Position numbers and translations under genes: made by a program. A DNA stretch of 41,888 nucleotides, from the NCBI GenBank assembly GCA_030262895.1, contig JAJSZW010000019.1, forward strand, positions 1-41,888, written 5' to 3'. Positions 1 to 7,845 of this stretch are shown here, one piece after another; the stretch's first letter is position 1, and every line of letters begins with the position of its first letter. The notes under the pieces were generated by a model that worked only from the letters and a program-made list of their open reading frames with translations, had not been told where the DNA came from and did no database searches. This DNA is from Deltaproteobacteria bacterium (GTDB lineage Bacteria > Desulfobacterota > Desulfobacteria > Desulfobacterales > ETH-SRB1).

Positions 1-101
1 TTATTTTATTATATCTCGCGGTAATGGCCGCACCTGATACGCCACCAAAAACATCGCCCAGCATACTGCGCGTTGTGTCGCTAAGACAGGGGTTTATGAT
101 G

Positions 102-122
102 AAAATCCTTTAAGAGGATTTT
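102..122. terminator. Small hairpin after the AbiEii-like gene
   Basis: An 8-bp stem (AAAATCCT at 102-109 pairing with AGGATTTT at 115-122) encloses a 5-base loop and touches the stop codon of the minus-strand nucleotidyltransferase gene. A/T runs flank both arms, so it could act as a weak bidirectional terminator. The stem is AT-rich and this is only a structural guess. Bases 1-101 hold no gene I can assign; a short minus-strand open frame there runs off the window edge. Confidence 0.35.
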
Positions 123-808
123 TATGATTTCTCTTTGTGAACAAGTGAGTTTTGGCATCCCACAAGAATTTCTTCGGAAATCAACGCCAAAGAATCCTGC
201 GCATGTTTCAGATCAGGTTGTTTTATCCATTTTATTGGAGTTAGAAGTTCTACCGGAAAATCTTTTATTATCCTGCTGATCTCAATTGGTTCGACCCACA
301 AATCTTTCTTTCGCGCTTCTTCGATAATATCCTCCCAACTAAATGAATATTTTTCAGCAATGAAAAGTATGTCTGCGTAGTCTTTTGGTTCCATACGGCT
401 TAACGCACAGATTTTATTGGAAAGAAGATTTCTCCAATTATCGACTTTCCAAAAAAAAGCACATTTTTCAAAATTGCCAAAATGAAAAGGAACATCATTT
501 ATAAAATCAATCTTTAGAACAACTTGATCCTTGTTTAAAAAGATACGTAAAAAAGATTCACTGGTTATTGATACACTACAACGAGAAAATGTTTCCTTTA
601 AATAAGTTACGACTGTTTTGCATTGCTGTTTGAAATCAGGATGGCTGTTCACGAACAAATCTAAATCATCAGAATATCTGTGTTCAAGAAAACACCTGCT
701 TAACGCGGTCCCGCCGGACAGATAAAAGTCAACACCCAGGCCGTGAATCCCTCTTAAAATTTCATCCTGGAATGGATATAATTTATTTAAATAATATTCC
801 TCTGGCAT
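122..808 (-). CDS. AbiEii/AbiGii-family nucleotidyltransferase (toxin-like)
   Basis: This 228-residue protein belongs to the nucleotidyltransferases used as toxins in AbiE-type (type IV) toxin-antitoxin systems, which transfer a nucleotide to an RNA target. Residues about 30-52 carry the diagnostic pattern LSGGTAL followed by HRYSDDLDLF, with the paired aspartates that bind metal. A later KIDF strand and the LSNKICALSRMEPKDYADI helix are also typical of the family. It overlaps the upstream 98-residue gene by 26 bp, so the two are probably cotranslated. Related proteins also occur outside phage defence, so family membership is firm but a defence role here is inference. Confidence 0.8.
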   Translation of the reverse strand: MPEEYYLNKLYPFQDEILRGIHGLGVDFYLSGGTALSRCFLEHRYSDDLDLFVNSHPDFKQQCKTVVTYLKETFSRCSVSITSESFLRIFLNKDQVVLKIDFINDVPFHFGNFEKCAFFWKVDNWRNLLSNKICALSRMEPKDYADILFIAEKYSFSWEDIIEEARKKDLWVEPIEISRIIKDFPVELLTPIKWIKQPDLKHAQDSLALISEEILVGCQNSLVHKEKS

Positions 809-1079
809 ACTTGTATTTTCTCTTTAATTCCTTTGGATACAATCTATCAAGAACATCATCCGCCAAAGCTTCTTTCAATAATTTTTCTGGAATAAGTTTG
901 TTTAATGTATACCAATCGTATGTAGATAGCAGTCTGCAAAAGATTAATTTTTTATCGAGGAACGGCAATGTTTCAGTTTTGCCAATTATGAAGTCATACA
1001 ATTGATTTGCGTCAACATTTTTATCCCAAAAAGCATCTGACAATAATTTTTTTTTATCTTTCGGTGTCAGTTGTTTCAT
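783..1079 (-). CDS. Small partner of the AbiEii-like protein, possible antitoxin
   Basis: This 98-residue basic protein is encoded directly upstream of, and overlapping, the AbiEii-like nucleotidyltransferase. No catalytic motif is visible. It appears helical, with an FWD motif near residue 18, a central ICRLLSTYDWYTLNKLIPE segment and a basic KELKRKYKYARG tail. This resembles the small unnamed proteins (DUF6922-like) that commonly precede AbiEii-type genes; that comparison is from memory. An antitoxin or regulatory role is inferred only from position and overlap. No strong ribosome-binding site precedes the ATG. Confidence 0.55.
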   Translation of the reverse strand: MKQLTPKDKKKLLSDAFWDKNVDANQLYDFIIGKTETLPFLDKKLIFCRLLSTYDWYTLNKLIPEKLLKEALADDVLDRLYPKELKRKYKYARGILFK

Positions 1080-1254
1080 CTTATTACTATTTCTGTAAAT
1101 TTTGTTTAAAAATCCAGGTTTTTTGAAGATAGAAGGCTTTTATAATTTCTTCCTGTCAAGGAAAAGTGCCGCATTATGCAAAGGTCTCAATTCTTCCTGC
1201 CTGTGGAGCAGCTATACACGTTTAGTACGAACGTCCCTCTCGTTTCTAACAGGC

Positions 1255-1437
1255 AGCCCTTTTTCCTTTGCGAGCTTCGCGCCTTTGCGTGAGCCTTTTT
1301 TTCATTCGATGTTGGATGTTCGATGTTCATCTTTCCCTTTCAGCTTCTACGATTTCAACTCTTCTCCCTCTACGCCTTAGCGTCTTTGCGTGAGATACTT
1401 AATCCGTGTAATCTGCGTAATCTGCGTAATCTGCGGA
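1255..1437. repeat. Repeat-rich gene-free stretch
   Basis: The 500-bp interval between the AbiEii-like pair and the DUF2283 gene has no convincing gene. It carries near-direct repeats of the form TTTGCGTGAG (about 1285 and 1386), a GATGTTSGATGTTCGATGTTC-type block at about 1307-1328, and an imperfect tandem array with a 9-bp period (TAATCTGCG, about 1399-1437). The GATGTTC block recurs at about 20680, 35600 and 37635 in this window, so these are dispersed intergenic repeats. Confidence 0.6.
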
Positions 1438-1582
1438 TCGCTATACACTCTGCACTTTGTCCTGACAAGCCAATAGTTAATATTTATGATTTATCCCGCC
1501 TGCCCCATAGCTCCGGCAGATGGTACTGGTATTTAACTGGGATGCGATCCTGTTGGGTCTTCTCTCTGATCTCCGACTCACC

Positions 1583-1828
1583 TTATCTAGAACTTGCATC
1601 CAAAATCGTTATTCCTACGATTTTATCACCATCTGTTCTAATCAAGATATCATCATCCCTCTCAACTGTTTTTTTTGCTCTCTGCGGCTTTCGAAAACTC
1701 AAATACAAAACATCCGCATCTTCGTCATAGTCAACCCAAATATGCTTTACCGGAAGCTTTGCAAGTTCTGATGATAGTCCCAAGCAAGAATCGATTATTT
1801 CCTTATTTGCTGTATTTAATGCCTGCAT
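1583..1828 (-). CDS. DUF2283 family protein
   Basis: An 81-residue protein ending in the DUF2283 signature: DYDEDADVLYLSF at about residues 33-45, then a basic-acidic stretch and DGDKIVGITILDAS. The family's function is unknown; members often lie next to small BECR/RelE-like or DUF4258-like genes, as here. The ATG falls inside the last codons of the broken upstream gene in another frame, so the pair was translationally coupled before the upstream gene acquired its stop. Complete and apparently intact. Confidence 0.8.
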   Translation of the reverse strand: MQALNTANKEIIDSCLGLSSELAKLPVKHIWVDYDEDADVLYLSFRKPQRAKKTVERDDDILIRTDGDKIVGITILDASSR

Positions 1829-2136
1829 CGCCTTATTGTATCCCCCTTTGGTTTCTTATTCAGGAAATATGCCGTGATCACGAATCCATCTTCTTTTGAA
1901 ATCTACCTGTAAACAACCACCAGCCATTTATTTTTCCCCATGTTCTTCGTTGCTTTCAGACTCCCTTTATTGCCCATGATTATGAAATCCGGTTTTTCGA
2001 CAGCTTCCAGAACCTCAAAATAGTAGCTGGCTAAATCGTCGTGGTTCACGGTAATATGGAACCATCTCTCATACGTTAAACGTATCGGCACGCCATTAAC
2101 TGAATAGGCGCTCTCCACATCCCGTTCGCTTCCCAA
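1816..2136 (-). pseudogene. BECR-fold-like small protein interrupted by an in-frame amber codon
   Basis: The reading frame opens at 2136 and encodes VNGVPIRLTYERWFHI and PDFIIMGNKGSLKATKN before WLVVVYR and a TAG at 1903-1905. Past the TAG the same frame continues for 28 sense codons with family-like sequence (ISKEDGFVITAYFLNKKPKG) and ends at TAA 1816-1818, overlapping the start of the DUF2283 gene. Proteins of this type end in a VVYREI..DDGFIITAY-like strand, so the TAG probably replaced a Glu or Lys codon. The fold assignment (PBECR/RelE-like nuclease superfamily) is tentative. A nonsense mutation or a sequencing error would both explain it. Confidence 0.65.
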
Positions 2137-2170
2137 CTTGCTCCCCCCCCTTCTTCTTCTCTTCTTATCT

Positions 2171-2206
2171 TCTGACCTCAGACCTCAGACCTCAGACCTC
2201 AGATCT
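2171..2206. repeat. 7-bp tandem repeat (CAGACCT)
   Basis: About four and a half copies of CAGACCT lie in a purine/pyrimidine-biased stretch between the broken BECR-like gene and the glycosyltransferase stub. Similar short tandem arrays mark other decayed junctions in this window (20584-20611 and 25755-25799). Confidence 0.7.
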
Positions 2207-2214
2207 CTATCCTT

Positions 2215-2376
2215 TCAGCTTCCATTCTCCCATCCCATGACTTCCCCATACAATTCAGCGTACTGCCCCACCACTTTCTCAATATCAAAACAGTTCACCG
2301 CCTTTTCCCTTGCCTTTATGCAAAGCTCTTTATGACGGTTTTCATCAGACAGAACCCAGTTGATGCCGTTTCTTGA
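2215..2376 (-). pseudogene. C-terminal stub of a GT4-type glycosyltransferase
   Basis: Read on the minus strand in a frame different from the overlapping GT9 gene, this stretch encodes NWVLSDENRHKELCIKAREK followed by AVNCFDIEKVVGQYAELYGE and a stop at 2215. That is the closing helix pair of GT4/GT-B glycosyltransferases (the AR..A...FD...V...Y..LY pattern). No start codon or N-terminal half is present. It overlaps the last codons of the GT9 gene, which points to a deletion joining two formerly separate glycosyltransferase genes. Confidence 0.7.
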
Positions 2377-3511
2377 TCAATGGTTGGAGTGCGGCAAATA
2401 CTTTTTCAATTGAAATTTTTTCAATGCAAGGGGCCGGCTCATTATCTTTTATAAAATATCGGCAACGCCAATTACAGTTAAAACAATCCATTTGATGGAT
2501 AATTGCAACAGGATGTGGTTTTTTAGTTTTATTTTCTATGTCATAGGGCATAAAACGCCCATAATGGCCACCGCCTAACAGGCAAAAAGCCAGCGTAGAG
2601 ACTGCCGCAGCAAAATGGATCGCGCTGGTCTCATTACTCACCACAAACGAGGCGTCTTTAATAATGACAGCAAGTTCGACAAGATTGGTTTTGCCTGTCA
2701 TATTCACAACCGGCACACCAGTTTGAGAAATTAATGATTCAGCTAAGCCTTGTTCATCCGGGCTTCCACATACAACTACAGTAAGTCCACTTTGCCGATA
2801 AATTTTATCAGCCAGAGTTGCAAAATGGGCAATCGGCCATTGTCTGCCATTTGAGCCTGCTCCAGGAAATAAAACACAATAGCCACTTACATTATCCAAC
2901 GGGTTATTAACCCCTTTAAGGGCAAGGCAGAGGTCAGGCAAGCCTGCTTTCATGCTCATGCCCAATCCATACATAAATTCAGCGTTGCGCTTTAACTCCA
3001 TTAGGGGCTGCGGATTAACCGGAATTAAACGAGTATAGAATTGATCACTAATCTTTTTTTCTATTGCTTCAATATTACTGCAATCACCAACTGAACTAAT
3101 TTTCTCTCTCGCTCCGCTGATTCGTACGATTGCATCACCGTACGAAAACTCCCTGGAATAAGTGGGATGTATAACCACATCAAAACCGGCTTTGCGTATT
3201 TTTTTAAGCAACTTCAAACGATATAGCAAATTTCTATAAAATTTTTGTCTATCAAGCGGCCATACTTCATCCCAATAGGGAAGTTTTTTTGCCAAGTCTG
3301 ACCATACCTGGTTTCCTAACAGAATAATTTTTTTATCAGGATAGATTTTTCTGAAGTGCTGGGCGGAATCAAGCCAAAGGATAAAATCGCCAATGGCATC
3401 GAGACGAATGATGAGAACCGCATCGGCACAACCCTTTTTTACAAAAAAGGCACATGAGTCGTAAAAAAAAACAAGTATTTTAATCAAGTTAGATATTATT
3501 TTTCTTCCCAT
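2345..3511 (-). CDS. Glycosyltransferase family 9 (heptosyltransferase-like)
   Basis: This 388-residue protein resembles ADP-heptose:LPS heptosyltransferases, GT-B enzymes that add heptose to the LPS core at the cytoplasmic face. Visible marks are VLIIRLDAIGDFILWLDS (about residues 32-49, the phosphate-binding N-terminal loop), VVIHPTYSREFSYGDAIV, LFPGAGSNGRQWPIAHFATL (about 214-233, the donor-site entry) and VSNETSAIHFAAA (about 293-305). A CFNCNWRC cysteine cluster lies near the C-terminus. The reading frame overlaps the upstream methyltransferase by 23 bp. The last residues (HQLGSV) lie on a junction with a GT4 stub, so the natural C-terminus may have been altered. The sugar specificity cannot be read from sequence. 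Confidence 0.8.
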   Translation of the reverse strand: MGRKIISNLIKILVFFYDSCAFFVKKGCADAVLIIRLDAIGDFILWLDSAQHFRKIYPDKKIILLGNQVWSDLAKKLPYWDEVWPLDRQKFYRNLLYRLKLLKKIRKAGFDVVIHPTYSREFSYGDAIVRISGAREKISSVGDCSNIEAIEKKISDQFYTRLIPVNPQPLMELKRNAEFMYGLGMSMKAGLPDLCLALKGVNNPLDNVSGYCVLFPGAGSNGRQWPIAHFATLADKIYRQSGLTVVVCGSPDEQGLAESLISQTGVPVVNMTGKTNLVELAVIIKDASFVVSNETSAIHFAAAVSTLAFCLLGGGHYGRFMPYDIENKTKKPHPVAIIHQMDCFNCNWRCRYFIKDNEPAPCIEKISIEKVFAALQPLIKKRHQLGSV

Positions 3512-4274
3512 ACGTTCTTAATAGATCCCAGTCAGCTATTGTTTTGCCGTCCATCAGCTTTTTTACCACAACAGCGAGTCCCATTTTACAGCCGTAATAG
3601 GCCAAATTAACCATATGCGAGTTTATTGTTTGTTTTGTCAACAAATGAAGTGAGCGGCCATCACTCCATAAATTGAGCGAATATCTCTGCGCTATATGTT
3701 CCAAGGTCTTTATATTGTAAAATGAAATATGCTGGCCATGATTAAGGCCATAATAATACCACTCATTAGGTGCAGGAATTTCTTTGCCATAGAGATCTGT
3801 TGAAAATAATATATTGTCACTCAAACCAAGCATATTCTGTATCTCTTTATTTGGCTCTACAAAGTGTTCAAAGGTCTCAAAAGACGTAACAAGTTCGTAA
3901 TGCGCGTTTTCTGCCTCAAAACCTCTCGCAAAAAGATTTTCTGTATAGGCATCTTGCCAATAGAAATCAAACCCAATATCCCGCATCAGCCTGACGAAAA
4001 TACCATATCCTCCTCCATAATCGACAAAACGAGCCTTCCTATTGAATAGTAAATAAATCAACACTGAAGAAATACGAGACAAATATACATTTCGACTTAT
4101 ATACCCCGTATCAGAAACATTGATACTTTCTTGATATGACTCTTCAAGCCAAAATGGTTCTTCAGTTTGGAGGAAATAACATTTAGGACATTGGTAATAT
4201 TTAACACTATATTTTGCTAAAATTTTAGCTTCGTGCATAAATACGCTGTGGCTTCCACAAATCTTGCAAACCAT
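3489..4274 (-). CDS. Class I SAM-dependent methyltransferase with N-terminal zinc-binding motif
   Basis: The protein begins with CKICGS and YYQCPKCYFLQT, a four-cysteine zinc-binding module, followed by a Rossmann methyltransferase core: FVDYGGGYGIFVRLMRDIGF is the SAM-binding motif I, then ELVTSFETFEHFVEP. This architecture is common among methyltransferases in O-antigen and capsule clusters, which modify sugars. The ATG at 4274 is preferred because AAGGGCG precedes it at suitable spacing. An in-frame ATG at 4295 overlaps the sulfotransferase stop codon and would add seven residues. A decayed copy of its 5' end lies at 5037-5109. The substrate is unknown. Confidence 0.75.
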   Translation of the reverse strand: MVCKICGSHSVFMHEAKILAKYSVKYYQCPKCYFLQTEEPFWLEESYQESINVSDTGYISRNVYLSRISSVLIYLLFNRKARFVDYGGGYGIFVRLMRDIGFDFYWQDAYTENLFARGFEAENAHYELVTSFETFEHFVEPNKEIQNMLGLSDNILFSTDLYGKEIPAPNEWYYYGLNHGQHISFYNIKTLEHIAQRYSLNLWSDGRSLHLLTKQTINSHMVNLAYYGCKMGLAVVVKKLMDGKTIADWDLLRTYGKKNNI

Positions 4275-4294
4275 GATATCGCCCTTATCTCCCA

Positions 4295-5029
4295 TTAATC
4301 AAAACAGAAAGGTCTTTTTTTATATAGCCAACTTTTTTTATTTTTTTCACTCCATTCTTTAAAAAGTTTAATGTCTAATGAGTTGTATTGACTTATTATT
4401 CTAATATCATTTTCATCAGGAAGATTGTAATTACTCTTGCGTTCATGGGGCACTTCAACCATTGGCAATGTCATCTTTTTTAGAAAATCGTGAATTTCTC
4501 TTGTAAAGTTGTCAAAAAGAATAACATAATAAAAATTTACCAGATTATCCAATGCCCTGTTAAGTGTCTCTTTATCCGGTTCCTTTCTAACCATACCCGC
4601 GTAATAACGGCATGACATGTTTCTAACTTCCCAACAATGTTTTAAAAAATACTTTAATCCTCTATTCACAAATCTTTTGTAAGGACTGCCTGGCGGATTT
4701 CTAAGAACCATCTGATAGTATGACCATACTCTATCCACAGGATTTCTTATCACTGTTATATATTTAAATTTTGTAGGACTGCATAAGTGCGATACTGGAC
4801 GATGCATGTTAAGGTTAATAAAACGCTTTAAGGAATCTTGCCTGAGTATTTTGTGTAAAGATGTTCCCCCAGGTTTTGGAATATGAATAAAAGCGATTTG
4901 ATCCTCTTTGAAAAGATAATTAGAAGTATGAAATCCGATACGCTTATTATGTGTTTTTATAGCAAGGTCGGTCCATATGACACGGTCAACCGCCTTTAGG
5001 AGCTTAAAATAAATTTTGCTAATAATCAT
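4295..5029 (-). CDS. Sulfotransferase family 2-like protein
   Basis: This 244-residue protein has the two PAPS-binding signatures of carbohydrate sulfotransferases. IAFIHIPKPGGTSLHKIL (about residues 46-63) is the 5'-phosphosulfate loop, and KYITVIRNPVDRVWSYYQMV (about 89-108) carries the arginine and serine-region 3'-phosphate contacts. The usual loop is IPKTGGTS; here the threonine is proline, which deserves a check for activity. The stop codon abuts the methyltransferase start. With the second sulfotransferase just upstream it suggests that the glycan made by this cluster is sulfated. Confidence 0.8.
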   Translation of the reverse strand: MIISKIYFKLLKAVDRVIWTDLAIKTHNKRIGFHTSNYLFKEDQIAFIHIPKPGGTSLHKILRQDSLKRFINLNMHRPVSHLCSPTKFKYITVIRNPVDRVWSYYQMVLRNPPGSPYKRFVNRGLKYFLKHCWEVRNMSCRYYAGMVRKEPDKETLNRALDNLVNFYYVILFDNFTREIHDFLKKMTLPMVEVPHERKSNYNLPDENDIRIISQYNSLDIKLFKEWSEKNKKSWLYKKRPFCFD

Positions 5030-5036
5030 GGATTCA

Positions 5037-5109
5037 CCAAATATAGCTTTATGAGCAAATACAAAGTGGCTTCCTCAAATATTTCAAACCATCTTATTCC
5101 CCATTAATC
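5037..5109 (-). pseudogene. Fossil of a duplicated methyltransferase 5' end
   Basis: This stretch aligns base for base with the start of the methyltransferase gene at 4299-4220. Both contain GATTAATGGG, ATGGTTTG, ATTTG, GGAAGCCAC, GTATTT and AAGCTA in the same order and spacing, apart from a small deletion. The two first cysteine codons are now TGA stops. It follows a sulfotransferase gene exactly as the intact copy does, so a sulfotransferase-methyltransferase unit was duplicated and the second methyltransferase was almost entirely deleted. Confidence 0.75.
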
Positions 5110-5988
5110 CAAGCTGAAATGTCCCTTTTTATAAGCTGTTGCAAGCTTTCCATATCATTCTTAAATACTGTTTGAAGATATAATCTGGTTTCCTTCTGTA
5201 ATTGTGGCGGCTTGCATGTATTAACAATTTCTAATGCGCCGCCAACACATTGCTTCAGTTTGATCGGTAACAACAACCTATTTAGTTTGGATTTTGACAT
5301 GCTCAATAAAAACTTTGAGAGCCATGGGTGTTTTGGAATAGTAGAGACATTGTGCTTGCAAAAAATATCCAATTGAACCCTATCAACCTCCAAAAAATCA
5401 AAAAGTTCCGTCAAAAAGGTTTCTTTTGCCAAGTCCTCATACATAAATATCTTTACATGACTAAAACTTGTTACGTAATGCTTCACCGGCTGATAATACA
5501 TCCCCGCCTCAACGTACAAAAAGGGCCAAGCATAATTCATTTTTTTTCTGTATGGCTCATAAACAATCGCCTGCTCAAAGCTTAATGGTTCGCTTAGCAA
5601 GCGAACTGCATGAAGGTAATTAGAATAAGCCCGATCAACAGGATTCCGTAGAACAATAATGATCTTCACATCATCATCCAGATATTTTTTTATATTCCTT
5701 ACGCTTTTTTTTATAATAAAAAAGGTAGTCGTTCGAAATATCACCTTTTATCTTCGACTCATTTCCCGCAAATAACACCTCGTATTCATTGATGGTTTTA
5801 ATCACATCATTCTGAAAAGCGGCCGCCTCACCTCCAATGAAGTTACCCGGCATTTGAGAAAAAAAACGGCACTCTTTTCGTGGGGGAATAAAAATATCAG
5901 GATGCTGATTCAGGTAATGAAATAATGATGTTGTCCCTGATTTGGCAACGCCAACAACCAAGAACTGAGGTAATGAGTTTTTTGCCAT
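5094..5988 (-). pseudogene. Sulfotransferase split by a +1 frameshift in an A8 tract
   Basis: The first part (from 5988) encodes VVGVAKSGTTSLFHYLNQHP, the 5'-phosphosulfate loop, and runs to NDYLFYYKK. The second part begins in another frame and contains VKIIIVLRNPVDRAYSNYLH, the 3'-phosphate site. The frames join cleanly if the run of eight A (complement of T 5705-5712) is read as seven, giving DYLFYYKKSVRNIKKYLDDD and a single protein of about 298 residues, normal for bacterial sulfotransferases. So one extra A breaks it. It could be a pseudogene, a phase-variable gene or a sequencing artefact. The codons beyond the break remain well conserved, so the change is recent. Confidence 0.8.
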
Positions 5989-5999
5989 TAGAGTAGCCT

Positions 6000-6980
6000 T
6001 TATGAACGATTAAATAAGTTACTTAACCTCATAATTATCCTCTTTGCTATCGAATTGCTAACATGTGTATTAAAAAAATTTTGATCAAGTTTTGCATTCA
6101 CCCAAAAAAGGTTGGGATGCATTAAGGGAAATTCTAATTCATACTTAACGGCACTATTTATTCCTTTGTTTTTAGAGATAGTATGCGTTGCATTATTCCC
6201 AAACCCAATATTTTCAACCAAATTTCTCGACGGCCTTATTGAAAGGCCAGAGTTACTTCGAACACAAAAATTCCACTGATAATCCCATGTATCGATACTC
6301 CCGGAACATACTTTGTCTAAAATCGTTTTTCTACGATTTATTTCTTTTTGACTACTAAACAGATTATAGCTTCCCAACCAATTCCTAAATATTTGGTAAT
6401 TGGTTAAATTAAGGTCATAATATTTCCATGCCCTTCTCCATGTGGCCCACCCCCATATTGGCGTATAAAATGAGAAATTGTAGCTAAATTTATCTCTGCC
6501 AAGGCCAAAATGTTTATACCCACCAATATGCCAAACCCTCATATCCCCCCTATACCGCTCCAGCAACTCCTCGCAAAACCAGAAAAAACTCTGCCCCGGC
6601 AGGCAGTCGTCTTCCAGAATAATACCTTCTTCCTCATTCTCAAAAAACCAAGTGATGGCGCTGCTGACTGCTTTACCGCATCCCAGGTTTTTATCTCTGA
6701 AAAGCGTTTTTACCTCGCAATCCCAATCCACTTGTGTCGCGATCCGGCGCACCTGTTTCACTTTTTCCGCCTCGCCAGCTTTATCCGCCCTTGGGCCATC
6801 GGCGGCAACATAAAGCCTGGGCGGTTTGGCCTTGCGGATTGCCTCAAATACCTGTTTGGTTGTATCAGGACGGTTAAAGGCCAAGAAGAGAACCGCTGTT
6901 TTCAGCGGATGCGGGTGCACAAAATGTTCCGTTGTTATTTGAGAAGCATTTTCATGGCGAGACGTTGGTAACTTATTCAT
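6000..6980 (-). CDS. GT-A glycosyltransferase of the HlpA-like type
   Basis: This protein belongs to the nucleotide-diphospho-sugar transferase group often labelled hemolytic protein HlpA-like. The N-terminus has KTAVLFLAFNRPDTTKQVFE, then LYVAADGPR, LFRDKNLGCGKAVSSAITWF and the acidic metal site GIILEDDCLPGQSFF. WGWATWRRAWKYYD is the acceptor-side motif. The ATG at 6980 (326 residues) is preferred because AGGAG lies 7-8 bases upstream; an ATG at 7046 would extend into the RelE-type gene. A truncated, nearly identical copy lies at 8139-8405. The role is probably transfer of a sugar in the surface-glycan pathway. Confidence 0.75.
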   Translation of the reverse strand: MNKLPTSRHENASQITTEHFVHPHPLKTAVLFLAFNRPDTTKQVFEAIRKAKPPRLYVAADGPRADKAGEAEKVKQVRRIATQVDWDCEVKTLFRDKNLGCGKAVSSAITWFFENEEEGIILEDDCLPGQSFFWFCEELLERYRGDMRVWHIGGYKHFGLGRDKFSYNFSFYTPIWGWATWRRAWKYYDLNLTNYQIFRNWLGSYNLFSSQKEINRRKTILDKVCSGSIDTWDYQWNFCVRSNSGLSIRPSRNLVENIGFGNNATHTISKNKGINSAVKYELEFPLMHPNLFWVNAKLDQNFFNTHVSNSIAKRIIMRLSNLFNRS

Positions 6981-7029
6981 CAAAAAGCTCCTGCTTTTTT
7001 TTATAAAGCGGGACATTAAGTTTCTATGT

Positions 7030-7299
7030 TTAGTAAACTTCGTCATGACTGCCTACGTCAATCAGAAGAACTTGATCTTCACCAACGAATTCAAAAACGA
7101 TCCTGCAATCATCGTCGATACTGAAAGCCCATTGTCCAGCCAGCTTACCGCTGAGTTTGTGGGTTCTTAGTTGTGGAAAAAACGGATTTTCCAGAAAAAT
7201 TTTCATTTTTTCACGGAATTTCTTTTTCAGTCTTGAATTATTCCTTACTCGCTTTTTGTAAGACCTTTTGAACGCTTGATCCCATGCAGCTCTAATCAC
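7030..7299 (-). CDS. RelE/ParE-family toxin (type II TA)
   Basis: The 89-residue basic protein has the RelE/YafQ layout: an N-terminal AFKRSYKK helix, LENPFFPQLRTHKLSGKLAG in the middle, WAFSIDDDCRIVFEF as the central beta hairpin, and VLLIDVGSHDEVY at the C-terminus. The final GSHDEVY carries the catalytic-type histidine of this group. Such toxins cut mRNA on the ribosome. It overlaps the upstream antitoxin gene by 8 bp. The pair sits between two copies of the same glycosyltransferase segment. Confidence 0.85.
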   Translation of the reverse strand: MIRAAWDQAFKRSYKKRVRNNSRLKKKFREKMKIFLENPFFPQLRTHKLSGKLAGQWAFSIDDDCRIVFEFVGEDQVLLIDVGSHDEVY

Positions 7300-7507
7300 T
7301 TTCGAGGTCCTCCAACAACTCCTTTATGCCACCGCTTTTGACAAACCCCTTCTTAAGATTCATCTTGGCTTCCTCAGTCCTCTGCGCAAGCCTTTCTCTC
7401 TTCAACTCAATTACCTGTTTTCTTATTATCTCCGCAACGTATTCTTTATCTGTAGAAGGCAACTGGCCAAATTCCTTAATCACTTCATTAACACTGGTAT
7501 TACTCAT
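7292..7507 (-). CDS. Antitoxin paired with the RelE-type toxin
   Basis: A 71-residue, charged, mainly helical protein encoded immediately upstream of and overlapping the toxin gene. It starts at an ATG with a strong ribosome-binding site (AAAGGAGGAACAA). The C-terminal half (MNLKKGFVKSGGIKELLEDL) is the probable toxin-wrapping segment. The N-terminal part is a short helical region without a clear MazE or ribbon-helix-helix signature. Antitoxin function is inferred from operon position, size and overlap. Confidence 0.7.
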   Translation of the reverse strand: MSNTSVNEVIKEFGQLPSTDKEYVAEIIRKQVIELKRERLAQRTEEAKMNLKKGFVKSGGIKELLEDLESD

Positions 7508-7556
7508 TTGTTCCTCCTTTCAGTGTACTGAAAAATTCCTCCAATCTAACATCCTG

Positions 7557-7712
7557 CTATATACCGCAAAGTCCAATTGCTCTGCCTTTTTCTCTTTCTG
7601 TAGTTTTGGCGGCAAAAATGCCTTCTCTCAATGTTCGTAAAATTTTGATCGCCTGGAGAATCGCTCGCAGCTCCTTGAAAGCTATTTCCTCATATTTTGT
7701 CTTTGTCTGCAT
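7557..7712 (-). CDS. Small hypothetical protein (51 aa)
   Basis: A short open frame starting at an ATG with AGGA seven bases upstream. The product is helical and basic (KYEEIAFKELRAILQAIKIL near the start) and ends in RAIGLCGI. I do not recognise a family. It lies in the gap between the antitoxin and the 88-residue protein, on the same strand. Its stop lies in a TATAGCAGG motif that recurs at 8131-8139, and both copies are followed by ATTGGAGGAA. It may be a real small gene or a remnant of a larger one. Confidence 0.3.
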   Translation of the reverse strand: MQTKTKYEEIAFKELRAILQAIKILRTLREGIFAAKTTEREKGRAIGLCGI

Positions 7713-7845
7713 AAAATTTCCTAATGTAGAAACCTTGAAGACGTGATATTTTTCGGTCGGTCAGGACTCATATTCTTTTTGATTACACATCTGAGCATTC
7801 AGCCGCGTACTTTTTTACTCTAATGCAACCATGCTCTGTGTGTCA

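Noticed and set aside
1..101. Partial gene at the left edge (minus strand, about 33 codons)
   Set aside because: The open frame is short, has no ribosome-binding site and shows no motif I can place; it may belong to a gene outside the window.
122..1079. Complete AbiE phage-defence system
   Set aside because: The nucleotidyltransferase fits the AbiEii family, but the upstream protein is not a recognisable AbiEi winged-helix antitoxin, so only a toxin-like pair can be claimed.
2171..2206. CRISPR-like short repeats
   Set aside because: The CAGACCT units are 7 bp in tandem without spacers. The other arrays (20584-20611, 25755-25799) are similar; none has repeat-spacer architecture.
6510..6971. 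153-codon plus-strand frame opposite the HlpA-like glycosyltransferase
   Set aside because: It mirrors the real gene, has no ribosome-binding site, and its counterpart at 8022-8390 follows only because the underlying gene was duplicated.
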